Of a stretch of DNA of 47,358 nt, positions 9,046-16,706 are shown one piece after another. The DNA is from Muricoccus pecuniae. Lineage in GTDB: Bacteria > Pseudomonadota > Alphaproteobacteria > Acetobacterales > Acetobacteraceae. Positions within the stretch are counted from its first letter, which is position 1, and each line of letters starts with the position of its first letter. The stretch spans positions 1-47,358 of the forward strand of contig NZ_JACIJD010000026.1 in NCBI RefSeq assembly GCF_014199205.1. The letters run 5' to 3'. The translations under genes were made by a program, and so were the position numbers. The notes below the pieces were generated by a model. It was not told where the DNA came from and made no database searches. It saw only the letters and a program-made list of their open reading frames with translations.

Positions 9046-11498
9046 GCTGCCTCCTCCAAGTCGCGTCCGCCCCCGACGTTCCTCTCGATGCCGCTGCCCA
9101 GCCGCGCCGCATGCGCTGCCTCCGCCTCAGATAGCAGGCCCGCGATCTGCGCCAAGCCTGCTGCAACCCCGGCCTTGAATCGCGGATCGACGCTGAGCAT
9201 CAGGCTCGGGCCGGCACCGGCTTTGGCGAATGTCGGCTCGCTTTCGTCCGTGGCGTCGAAGCGCTCCTCCGCCCGCCTCGCTACCGCGACGGGGCTTGTC
9301 AGCATTGGTAGTACGACGAAGTCGGTCCGCCACAGGAAGCTCGCAGCCTCCGTCGCGGTGGTGCGCCCACCGATGCGCTCGGCGGCGCACACATGGCCCG
9401 TGCGCGCGTGGGCGCCGGTTTGGTGAGTGAGGTTGCCGGGCTCGTCGGGGTGCGGCGCTGTGCTGGCCCACCCGGTGGCGACCGCCAGCGCGGCCCCCGT
9501 CGCCCGGACGAGCAGCTTGCGCTTGCGCGGCCCGACGAGGGTGCGCGCTTCGTCCGCGGCGGCGGTGCCGTCCTGTGCGCAGACGAGAAGGCGCAGGAAT
9601 CGAGCGAGAAGGGCGGGGTCGCGGTCGAACGCAGCCTTCCACTCGGCCCAGATAGCCCGCATCGCCGCGGCGACCTCGGGCGCGGGGGCGAGGTCGACGA
9701 CGTGCCCCGGGTCCTCACCGCGCTCGAGCAGGCCCGCGAGATGTTCGTCGATCATCGCTAGGCATCGCCGGTCGAGCGTCGCGCCGAGCCGTGCCGCCAT
9801 GTTGTCGGTCGTGAGACGCTCGGGGGCGAGGTCGGAGGAGCCGTCCACGGGGCGCAGCGTCGGCCGGTCCAGGTCCTCAGCATTGCGCGAAGCGGTGGTT
9901 ATTCCGTCGAGGAATGCCCCCCATCTCGCCACGTCGACGTGCATAACACCGCCTTGGGCGTGCAGCGCGAGGCGGCCGAGCGCGTAGGCGAGCGCACCGA
10001 GGTCGGCGGGAATCGCGGGCACGGTTATGGTGACGGGAGGGCCGGCTGCGTCCCAGGCTGTGGCTGCGCCGGCGAGCGGCACGTCGCCCGTCCAGCGCGC
10101 CTCGCCGCCGTGGAGCGCGACCTTGATCCGCCTCGCCGCGCCGGCGGCCTCGGCGGCGCGGCGGTGGCCCGGCGAGGGCAGGCGATGCGCGCGGGTCAAA
10201 TCCTCGAAGTGGGCGCGCGCGTCGCGCCCAAGCACCGGCGCGATGGCCTCGGCTGGGAAGCGGCGCATCCACGCTTCGTGCGCATCGGGATAGTCCCGCA
10301 ACAGGTCGGCGAACGGTTGGCGCTCGAAGTCGCGGTTGGGGCCGCGCCTGACCACCAGGCGGTCGACTTCGAGGCGACGTCCGTCGCAGGTCAGGGCGTA
10401 GGCGGGCGCGTCGTGGTCTGGCCTGGGCTCGACGGCGTCGAGTTCGGTGCACACCACGTGCTCAAAGTTCTCACGCGGGCTGCGTCCACAGGCGCGCCGG
10501 ACCAGGTAGACGGCTAGCCGGTTAAGCGTCGCCGTCCTAATCGACATCAGCTCCGGCTCGCGCGTCTGGAGGTGGAGCTGAACGCCGGGCAGCAGTCGGC
10601 CCGCCATCTCGTCGGTGAGCCCCAGGTTGTCGGCAATGGGGCCAACCTCCACGTCGTAGGCGGCGACGAAGTCGAAGCCCTGGCCCGCCGCGTCGGCGGC
10701 GCGCGCCCGCTCGTCAATGGTGGCGAGTGGCGCGGAGAGCCTGTCCACCCCGGGACGCCGGGTGATCGTGCGGATCATAACGTCGTGGTCGAAGTCGCGA
10801 CTTGCGGCCGCGATCAGGTCGATGAGGCCGCCGTCGCCGTTCCCGCTCACCAGCACGCTCGGCCGGCCGCGGCCCTCGATGTCGCCGCCCGGCACGCCCG
10901 CGTCGCGCCAGTAGCTCTCCGACTGGACGCCGCGGATCGGCTGTCGACGCTCCAGCCCGAAGCCGATCGCGAGGACGAGGAGGTCGACAATCCTGGCGCC
11001 TGGCGCGAGACCGCCGGTGGGGTCGTCCGCGTCGAAGTCAACCTCGAACGTCGCGCCGCTGGCCGTGACGCGGGTGACCCGGTGCCCAGTATGGACGAGA
11101 AGGCGGTCACCAACCGCCGCGCGTACCTCGTCGAACTCGCGGACGAGCGCCCGCCGCACCTCCACCGCCGACCCGCTCGTCCAGTCCAGTATGGGCAGCT
11201 CGGCCGCTACCTGCTCCGCTCCCGGAGTCGGCCAGCCGTAGATGTGCGGGTCAAGACGCCGGCGGGTGGCGGCGCTCTGGAGCGGCATGAGATCAGGGCC
11301 GCGCTGGAACAGGTGCACAGTCGCGGTGCCTTGGAGCGCCAGCGCCGCGGCCATGGTCAAGCCGCCCGCGCCGCCGCCTACGACCGCCACGTGCGCATCG
11401 GCCGCGACATAGTGGGTGCGATGGAGCGCGTGGGCGAGCTCCAGCGCCCTGACCTGCTGGGAGTAGAGCGTTATCCGTGAATCGTAGCAGCCAAGCAC
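9042..11498 (-). CDS. FAD/NAD(P)-binding putative effector of the ABC conflict operon
   Basis: 818 residues from GTG 11496-11498. No convincing Shine-Dalgarno is seen, so the start is uncertain. Residues about 38-60 form a dinucleotide-binding Rossmann motif (AVVGGGAGGLTMAAAL), and a second GxGxxG-like motif occurs near residue 218 (VLVSGNGDGGLIDL), as in FAD-dependent NAD(P)H oxidoreductases. The C-terminal third (about 520-818) is unlike oxidoreductases and is probably the domain that docks onto the middle protein and ATPase. It is the first gene of a - strand operon whose three genes overlap by 4 bases each. I infer an effector that acts on or depletes a nicotinamide or flavin cofactor when the ATPase is triggered. 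The reaction is unknown. Confidence 0.65.
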   Translation of the reverse strand: MLGCYDSRITLYSQQVRALELAHALHRTHYVAADAHVAVVGGGAGGLTMAAALALQGTATVHLFQRGPDLMPLQSAATRRRLDPHIYGWPTPGAEQVAAELPILDWTSGSAVEVRRALVREFDEVRAAVGDRLLVHTGHRVTRVTASGATFEVDFDADDPTGGLAPGARIVDLLVLAIGFGLERRQPIRGVQSESYWRDAGVPGGDIEGRGRPSVLVSGNGDGGLIDLIAAASRDFDHDVMIRTITRRPGVDRLSAPLATIDERARAADAAGQGFDFVAAYDVEVGPIADNLGLTDEMAGRLLPGVQLHLQTREPELMSIRTATLNRLAVYLVRRACGRSPRENFEHVVCTELDAVEPRPDHDAPAYALTCDGRRLEVDRLVVRRGPNRDFERQPFADLLRDYPDAHEAWMRRFPAEAIAPVLGRDARAHFEDLTRAHRLPSPGHRRAAEAAGAARRIKVALHGGEARWTGDVPLAGAATAWDAAGPPVTITVPAIPADLGALAYALGRLALHAQGGVMHVDVARWGAFLDGITTASRNAEDLDRPTLRPVDGSSDLAPERLTTDNMAARLGATLDRRCLAMIDEHLAGLLERGEDPGHVVDLAPAPEVAAAMRAIWAEWKAAFDRDPALLARFLRLLVCAQDGTAAADEARTLVGPRKRKLLVRATGAALAVATGWASTAPHPDEPGNLTHQTGAHARTGHVCAAERIGGRTTATEAASFLWRTDFVVLPMLTSPVAVARRAEERFDATDESEPTFAKAGAGPSLMLSVDPRFKAGVAAGLAQIAGLLSEAEAAHAARLGSGIERNVGGGRDLEEAA

Positions 11499-11945
11499 GT
11501 ACGCGCCCGGATGGCCGGGGATCTCGGCGCCAGCAATGACGTCCTGCGGCCTCAGGGCCCGCCTCGCGCGCTGGAGCGGGCGGCCGACAGTGTGGCGGTC
11601 GCTGGGCGGCAGGGTGCAGGACGGTGGGCTGCTGGTGCCCGGCGCGTTATTGCGTGTCTCTTGGTGTCAGCGGCGCTCCTCATCGCGCCACCTTATCGCG
11701 TGTTCGTGGTTCGTGCCGCAAGATCTGTGATCGCCGTCCTCTGTGTCGAGCTTCTGCCGTCGCCAATCGCTCCAGTCGGGCTTGGAGGGGGCATAACGCT
11801 CGCGACCGCGGAGGTGAGCGTTGTGCTGCTGGTGGCGTCGAATGCACTTTCGGTCGAGATTAGCCCTTCGGATCATCTCCGACCAAGTCCCCCTCCGAGT
11901 CCGAACCCCACTGTCTCCCTGAGCGGGTTGCTACATCGCCATGTT
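11499..11945. other. Intergenic region upstream of the ABC operon
   Basis: Open frames exist here only as shadows of GC-rich DNA. The stretch should hold the promoter of the - strand ABC operon. It begins right after the relaxase relic ends, so part of it may be decayed transfer-region sequence. No convincing promoter, hairpin or repeat was seen. Confidence 0.35.
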
Positions 11946-13480
11946 CTACCCACGCCGGATCCCCAGGCGTTGCTGCTCCGCCTCCTGCTGCCGGGCCTGA
12001 GCGCGCTCCTGGGCATCCACCGCCGTCCAGGCCGCCCGGCTCAGCCCGGGCACCTCTACCGTGTCCCGTCTGCGCTGCGCCTCCACAGACGCCACATAGG
12101 CCGCCCCAACCCGCTCCCGTGCCTTCGCCTCGTGCGCCAGACCAGAGATCACCGTGCGCACTGCATCCAGCGCTGCCGCATGCTCCTGCTTTGCCGCTGA
12201 ACTGCCGAATAGCCCCTCGCACCCGCGCAGCGTGCCCATTGCCTCCGGCCCGGCTTCCCGCAGTTGCCGCAACGCAGCCCGCAGGTCGCCCCCTCCCCCC
12301 CACCAGGGCCGCAAGCTTTACCTCTGCCGCGCCCGGGTCGCGATAGGCCAGCGCCAGCCACCGGCCCCGGTCCTGCGCCTACCGCAACACGGCAGGATCC
12401 TGTCCTACGGCCGCTGCTATCTCCGGCGCCGTCGTGCCCCGCCCCAAGCTGTCCCGACCCTCTGGATCCCCGTGCACCGGCAGCAGCGGCCGCGGATGCT
12501 CCTCGGCCCTCTCCGGCCCATTGCACGTGGGCAGCGCCTCCGGCTGCTCCACCACGATGCCGCTCTCGGGAGTCAGCGGGTGCAGCCCGCGTCGCGCCGC
12601 AGAGGTCGCGGCCGCCTTCTCCTGGGCCTGCTCTGCCGTGGGGCGGGACGGCTGCCCCGCGCTCCGGCTTGCCAACTCCCTACGCTCTGCCGCCGACCCG
12701 TAGTCCAGCGTCGCGTCCTTCGCCCGCTCCCGCGACAGCGCCCGCACCAGGTGTTCCCGCTAGATGTGCTCCTCCCGGCTCCGGTGCACGGTCACGCCCT
12801 CCCGATGCCGGTTGAGGGCCACATAGGCCACATGCCGGTCAATCCCCAGCGTCGCCAGCACATGCGCCCGGTCCACCGTCACTCTTTGGGCCTTATGCAC
12901 CGTCGATGCACAGCCCGGCGCCAAGTGCCTGTAGTCCCGCAGCTGAAACGCCACGTTCCGGCCCTCAGCGCCGGGTAAGACCGCAACCTTCCCATCCAGC
13001 CGCACCACGAGCCGCGTGTCGCTCCCACCCGCCGCCACACCCTCGATCCGCGCCAGGGTGCCCAGCATGCCGTTCCTCAAACCCATGCCGCGCTCGTTGC
13101 GCAGGAACATGACCCCCTTGCCCACTGCGAAATCCTGCGTCCCGCGCTCCGTCTCCAGCCGATGGTCCGGCCCCGCCAGAGTTCCCGCATCCCGCAGCAC
13201 CACCCGGGCGTGCGCATTGAGGTCCGCCACGTCCGCCCGCCTATGCGCCAGCATCAGCAACTCTGAGAATGGGGAGGAGGTCGCCTTGCCGTGCCTCCAT
13301 CCACCCTGCCACCAGCGCCGCCCACGCCTCCTCAGCCGTCCCGTGCTCCTGCACCATCCCGGCCGTCTCGTACCGCTCCAGTTCCGCCCCGGTCCAACCG
13401 GGCCCTTGCTCAAAGCCGTCGAGCCACACCCGCTCGACAGGGGCCGAGGGTGGGCGAAAGCCGGTCTCCACGATGATGTG
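11946..13480 (-). pseudogene. Ti-type conjugative relaxase/helicase (TraA-like), degraded
   Basis: The - strand reads in pieces as the helicase half and tail of a TraA/MobA-type relaxase: ELERYETAGMVQEHG, LMLAHRRADVADLNAHAR, DGKVAVLPGAEGRNVAF, the helicase motif GCASTVHKAQRVTVDRAHV and the end motif AYVALNRHR. Lesions are visible: a frameshift near 13258, an in-frame TAG at 12760-12762 (between EEHI and REHLVRALS), another TAG at 12379-12381 (between AVLR and AQDRGRW) and a frameshift in the C-run at 12289-12301. The relaxase N-terminus with the nicking Tyr and the His cluster is absent. The plasmid has therefore lost its own mobilisation function here. The right boundary is approximate. Confidence 0.85.
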
Positions 13481-13545
13481 GCATGCCACCGCCACCCGCG
13501 GGTCGCGCTCCTGCGAGGGATTTGTGGGGCGCACCGGCCGGGATC

Positions 13546-13921
13546 TCACGATGGCTTGGTGAGTCGGGGATCGTAGGTCCACAGGCGCAGCTTGCGCGCC
13601 CTGATGCCGGCGCTCGCCGGGTGCAGCGGGTTGATGATCACGGTCCAGCCGGTCCTCTCCCCTCACCTTGCGGTTCATGGTGGTGGCCGAGATGTTCAGC
13701 GCCCGCATGGCCACGGCCTGGGTGACGGCGAGGTCGGCGAGGATGCGCTTGGCCTCGGCCGCGCGTAGGCCGCTCTTGATCATGCCGATGCGCTTGATTG
13801 GCTCGACCCGGAACACCTCGACGTAGGACAGGGCCGACCCGACAGGCCGCCGCACCGACGTGCGACGCGGGCGGCTTACCCTAGCATCCAGCTGCAACAG
13901 CTGTTCTGCTCCTTTGAGCAA
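13546..13921 (-). pseudogene. Xre-type antitoxin fused by deletion to the end of a RES toxin
   Basis: From ATG 13921 the - strand encodes about 90 residues like the N-terminus of Xre/MbcA/ParS-type antitoxins (VEPIKRIGMIKSGL, ILADLAVTQAVAMRALNIS, TTMNRKVRGEDR). At about 13650 that reading stops making sense, and a different frame gives GWTVIINPLHPASAG and LWTYDPRL followed by TGA 13546-13548, the usual end of a RES-domain toxin (NAD+-consuming family). The antitoxin C-terminus and nearly all the toxin are missing. The simplest reading is one internal deletion across an antitoxin-toxin operon. Both halves are assigned by motif resemblance. Confidence 0.65.
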
Positions 13922-14023
13922 AACACAAGGTCAAATGGGCTGCAGTGCGAGAGGTTTACCAGCTGCGGGCAGAGTTCCCCCGGGCGGAGCGGGGCGGCGC
14001 GTTAGGTAGCCGCCCGTGCCGGG

Positions 14024-14356
14024 TCAGCCCCCCTCCCCTTCCCTGGTCTCGGGTGTCTCGGAGAGCCAGCCCTCGGGCATCTCGTCACCACGGCGGACCC
14101 GGCTCGTAGTGCCAGCCTTCCGGAGCAGCGCCTTCATGGGCGTCTCGCTCCGCTCGGCGCGCCCGCGGAGGTAGGCTGTTTGCTCGTCAGCCGACAACTC
14201 CTGCAGCAGGCCGCGCGCGCGAAGTGCCGCCACCTTCTCGGCCACCGCCTGAACGATGAATGAGTTCATGGAGACCCCGTCCCTTTCGGACGCGAGCTTG
14301 AGGTCTTCCATGAGGGAGCCTGGGACGCGAAGGGCGTAGCTGCTGAAGGTCGCCAT
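14024..14356 (-). CDS. Ribbon-helix-helix antitoxin (HicB/Arc-like)
   Basis: 110 residues. The N-terminus (FSSYALRVPGSLMEDLKLA, then ERDGVSMNSFIVQAVAEKVA) has the strand-helix-helix layout of Arc/CopG ribbon-helix-helix proteins as found in HicB-family antitoxins. The acidic C-terminal tail probably wraps the toxin. The gene overlaps the upstream PIN toxin gene by 91 bases in another frame and is transcribed after it. By family precedent it should bind the PIN toxin and repress the shared promoter near 14.8 kb. Confidence 0.75.
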   Translation of the reverse strand: MATFSSYALRVPGSLMEDLKLASERDGVSMNSFIVQAVAEKVAALRARGLLQELSADEQTAYLRGRAERSETPMKALLRKAGTTSRVRRGDEMPEGWLSETPETREGEGG

Positions 14357-14790
14357 GTGAGCCTCTTGAGTGCCTCTCCGGGCTTGATGACCTGGATAAC
14401 TGGCACGCCTCTTGAGGCGTGCGGCGGAAATGGAGAGAGGAAGTCCTTTTCGTTGAAAGTGACCACCGCATCTCCGTTGCCGTTGAGGAGAGCCTCGACG
14501 AACGCCTCGTCGGCAGGATCGGCGATGGAGGGTCGGTATCGGTAATGCACCACGACCGCTTCCGACTGAGCGATGAAGGCATCTATGAACGCCTTGGTTT
14601 GGTCGGGGCTTAGGCCGGTTTTCGCCAGGATATCGGGCCGAAGAAGGACATCCTCGTATTCGAGTACGACGGGCACGGTGACCAGTGGGCGGAGCGCGCG
14701 TTCGGCAATGGCCGCCAGCAGGAGGCGCGATGCGCCAGCACTGCTTTGCAGTCCACTTACGACGACGCTGGTGTCCACCACGAACTTCAT
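14266..14790 (-). CDS. PIN-domain toxin (putative ribonuclease)
   Basis: 174 residues from ATG 14788-14790. An earlier ATG at 14832 only adds a poor leader. PIN features: MKFVVDTSVVVSG with the first Asp (residue 6), a Glu in VLEYEDVLL, an acidic cluster in SIADPADEAFVEALL and GDAVVTFNEKDF with the last Asp, matching the COG1569-type PIN toxins. These act as Mg2+-dependent RNases that arrest growth when not held by the antitoxin. The toxin gene comes first and its end overlaps the antitoxin by 91 bases. The last 25 residues (rich in Ser/Pro) are encoded in the overlap and probably not structured. The pair lies next to parA and likely adds to plasmid maintenance. Confidence 0.8.
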   Translation of the reverse strand: MKFVVDTSVVVSGLQSSAGASRLLLAAIAERALRPLVTVPVVLEYEDVLLRPDILAKTGLSPDQTKAFIDAFIAQSEAVVVHYRYRPSIADPADEAFVEALLNGNGDAVVTFNEKDFLSPFPPHASRGVPVIQVIKPGEALKRLTWRPSAATPFASQAPSWKTSSSRPKGTGSP

Positions 14791-14845
14791 ATCGCTGGTC
14801 ATATCATACTGGGTAAAGACTGTCACCTTCAAGGATCGATATTAA

Positions 14846-14877
14846 GGTAGCTAGTTAGCAAGCTACCATGTTAACAT
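14846..14877. promoter_or_regulatory. Palindromes in the promoter region between the PIN pair and parA
   Basis: GGTAGCT (14846-14852) and AGCTACC (14861-14867) form a perfect 7-bp inverted repeat with an 8-base spacer that contains GTTAGC, followed at once by the 10-bp palindrome ATGTTAACAT (14868-14877). They lie in the divergent gap between the PIN toxin and parA. Likely uses are the toxin-antitoxin operator or the par autoregulation/centromere site. Confidence 0.6.
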
Positions 14878-14951
14878 GAAGGAGCTGTTGATGGGTAACT
14901 TGGCTTTGTGTACAAAGGATGCCGCTTCGACCATTCATGGGGACTGGCAAC

Positions 14952-15710
14952 ATGAAAGTCATTGTTTCAGGGAGCCGAAAGGGAGGGTCGGGAAAGACCG
15001 TCTGCGCCCGTCACATGGCCGTTGCCGCCCTCAAGGGCGGGGTGGGCCGTGTGGCAATGGTGGACCTCGACCCGATGCGCGGCCTCTCGCGCTGGTGGCA
15101 GCGGCGCCCCGAGGACGGCCTTGAACTCGTCCAGCTCGCATCACCCGAGATGCCCGCCGACAGCCACGAGCAACGCGCCGCCGTAGCGCTCGCGGCGGCC
15201 GAGCAACTGGCCACTGCCATCCCGGCGCTCCGGGCGCAGGGATACGGCCTACTGGTGGTCGACACCCCTCCGGCCGCCGACCGGATCGTGGAGCTCGCCG
15301 TCGCGACGGCCGATCTAGTCCTCGTGCCGGTTCGCCCCAGTCCCGACGACCTGGACGCGGTGGGGGAGACTGCTGACCTTGTGACGGCCGCTGGGAAGGT
15401 CATGGTGTTCGTGGTCAATTCTGCGACCAAGAAGGCCCGGCTCACCGGCGACGCTGCGATTGCCCTCAGCCAGCACGGCACTGTAGCTCCGGCCATTCTC
15501 CACCGGAGCGACGCCTACGCCGCGTCGGCGCTCGACGGCCTTACGGTCCAGGAGGCCGACCCGCGGGGCGCTCCGGCACACGAGGTTGCCGCCCTATGGC
15601 AGTACGTGGCCAAGCGAATGGGTGTGTTATCCCGGGAACAAGCTAACAAGTTAACAAACAAGTCCGCTCTCAAGATCGTTGGCGGACGAGCTGTAGAGAA
15701 GGCCGGATGA
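14952..15710 (+). CDS. parA: ParA-family partition ATPase
   Basis: 252 residues from ATG 14952 (an upstream in-frame ATG at 14919 adds 11 residues). It shows the deviant Walker A KGGSGKT (about residues 11-17), the Asp-rich MVDLDPMRG, and VVDTPPAADR as Walker B, followed by the ParA segment LVLVPVRPSPDD. ParA ATPases bind DNA non-specifically with ATP and move plasmid copies apart. The protein is short with no N-terminal helix-turn-helix, so it belongs to the small Ib-like type, which uses a ribbon-helix-helix partner. That partner follows with a 4-base ATGA overlap. The palindromes just upstream, and TAAC-rich repeats at 15641-15662 near the gene's end, are candidate binding sites. Confidence 0.88.
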   Translation: MKVIVSGSRKGGSGKTVCARHMAVAALKGGVGRVAMVDLDPMRGLSRWWQRRPEDGLELVQLASPEMPADSHEQRAAVALAAAEQLATAIPALRAQGYGLLVVDTPPAADRIVELAVATADLVLVPVRPSPDDLDAVGETADLVTAAGKVMVFVVNSATKKARLTGDAAIALSQHGTVAPAILHRSDAYAASALDGLTVQEADPRGAPAHEVAALWQYVAKRMGVLSREQANKLTNKSALKIVGGRAVEKAG

Positions 15711-16195
15711 GCAAGCAGCCAACGCGTCTCGCGAATTTCCAGATTCCGCGCGATCAGGTTACCAAGCCCGAAGTTCAATCAGTAGGCGAGCCATCTTCAA
15801 GGCCTGTGTCCCTGTTGGAGGTCCAGCAGCCCATCGAGCAGTCTAGCAGGCAGAGGCCTGCACAGGCCTCCCAGTCGAATACTGGTCCCGAAATTCCGTC
15901 TCCCGTTTCGCAGGACTCCCCGCCTGTTGCGCAGCTTGCGTCCATCGCTGCCCAGTCCGTAGTCACTCAGCCATCGCAGGCTCCGGCCGAGGTGCTGTCC
16001 CCGCAGTCCGAGGAACCGGCCCGCCGACGGCCAACCAAGGAAGGGGAGGCCGACGTCCCGCGCACTCAGGTTGGAGCACGCATTCCTTCGACGATCGCGA
16101 AGCGGCTGGCCCGCTACTGCTTCGAGGAGGGGCAGAGCCAGCAAAAAGCCGTTTCCGAGGCGTTGGACGAGTTCCTGAGAAGCTACGGCTACTAG
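15707..16195 (+). CDS. Centromere-binding ribbon-helix-helix protein (ParB-like partner)
   Basis: 162 residues; the ATG overlaps the parA stop as ATGA. Residues 1-110 are a Gln/Ser/Pro-rich, probably disordered linker (many PxSQ-like steps). The last 50 residues (TQVGARIPSTIAKRLARYC, then EEGQSQQKAVSEALDEFL) have the ribbon-helix-helix pattern of small centromere-binding proteins. It is not a canonical ParB (no CTPase motif). In type Ib systems the flexible arm stimulates ParA ATPase, often through an Arg, and the folded end binds the centromere. Role is inferred from position and fold. Confidence 0.7.
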   Translation: MSKQPTRLANFQIPRDQVTKPEVQSVGEPSSRPVSLLEVQQPIEQSSRQRPAQASQSNTGPEIPSPVSQDSPPVAQLASIAAQSVVTQPSQAPAEVLSPQSEEPARRRPTKEGEADVPRTQVGARIPSTIAKRLARYCFEEGQSQQKAVSEALDEFLRSYGY

Positions 16196-16392
16196 GAGGG
16201 GAGGAGGGGGCGCCCGTAATCGCGGGGGCACTTTGCCTTGGCACCCAGCCCTTCTTCAGTGGGATTTGCACCGTCGCATCCCCTGACGACCCGGGTTTCT
16301 GCGCCACGCGGGATCTCTCGGGGTCCTGTCAGGCCGCGTCGCTCTCAATACCCCTGCTTTTTATTGGCCGCAGGCGGTACGTCGGGTCGCTG

Positions 16393-16465
16393 TTGTCCAC
16401 AGCCAAACGTCTTTGATTCGTCTAATTATAAGAGTCTAAAGGGCAGATTCACTTTTCCTATCAAC
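16393..16465. promoter_or_regulatory. DnaA box and A/T-rich unwinding stretch
   Basis: TTGTCCACA at 16393-16401 differs from the DnaA consensus TTATCCACA by one base. It is followed by a run with TTTGATTCGTCTAATTATAA, clearly more A/T-rich than the surroundings, suited to strand opening. Confidence 0.65.
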
Positions 16466-16481
16466 GCGTTCTGAGGGGGTT

Positions 16482-16538
16482 TTGCCCCTGCTTCTACGAA
16501 AAATGCCCCCACTTCTACGAAAAATGCCCCTGCGATTC
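16482..16538 (+). repeat. Direct iterons 1-3
   Basis: Three 15-bp copies at exactly 21-base spacing: TTGCCCCTGCTTCTA (16482), ATGCCCCCACTTCTA (16503) and ATGCCCCTGCGATTC (16524). The first two share a longer block (CTTCTACGAAAA). Two-helical-turn spacing places the copies on one face of the DNA, as for Rep binding. Confidence 0.9.
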
Positions 16539-16591
16539 ACTGGAGACCCCCGGTCATCCACACCGCTGGGGATAAACCCGTCGGACGACGG

Positions 16592-16699
16592 GAATCACGG
16601 GAGCATTTTTGGGGCTCCCCGGCGATGGTTCCGGTTCTATGATCCCGGCCAACGGGAATCGCACGAGCATTCCGGCGGCAGGCGGAATAGCGGGGGCAT
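16592..16699 (-). repeat. Inverted iterons 4-6
   Basis: GAATCACGGGAGCAT (16592-16606), GAATCGCACGAGCAT (16656-16670) and GAATAGCGGGGGCAT (16685-16699) are the reverse complement of the iteron consensus ATGCCCCNGCGATTC. The last ends 7 bases before the rep start codon, so bound Rep would also block its own gene (handcuffing or autorepression). Confidence 0.88.
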
Positions 16700-16706
16700 T
16701 TTCAGA

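Larger units (their letters stand above)
16217..16706. other. Iteron-type plasmid replication origin (oriV)
   Basis: Between the partition genes and rep lie, in order: an outlying iteron-like copy (16217-16231, AATCGCGGGGGCA), a DnaA-box-like TTGTCCACA (16393-16401), a short A/T-rich stretch (about 16411-16465), three direct iterons (16482-16538), two further DnaA-like sites (TCATCCACA at 16554-16562, and the complement of TTATCCCCA at 16567-16575), and three inverted iterons (16592-16699) ending just before rep. This is the classical order of an iteron-controlled origin. Confidence 0.85.

Noticed and set aside
11511-12200. + strand frame of 229 codons beginning just upstream of the ABC operon
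   Set aside because: Its second half is antisense to recognisable relaxase sequence and its first half has no plausible domain.
16482-16706. Upstream start for the replication protein
   Set aside because: It would translate the iterons themselves; the ATG at 16707 directly after the last iteron is far more likely.
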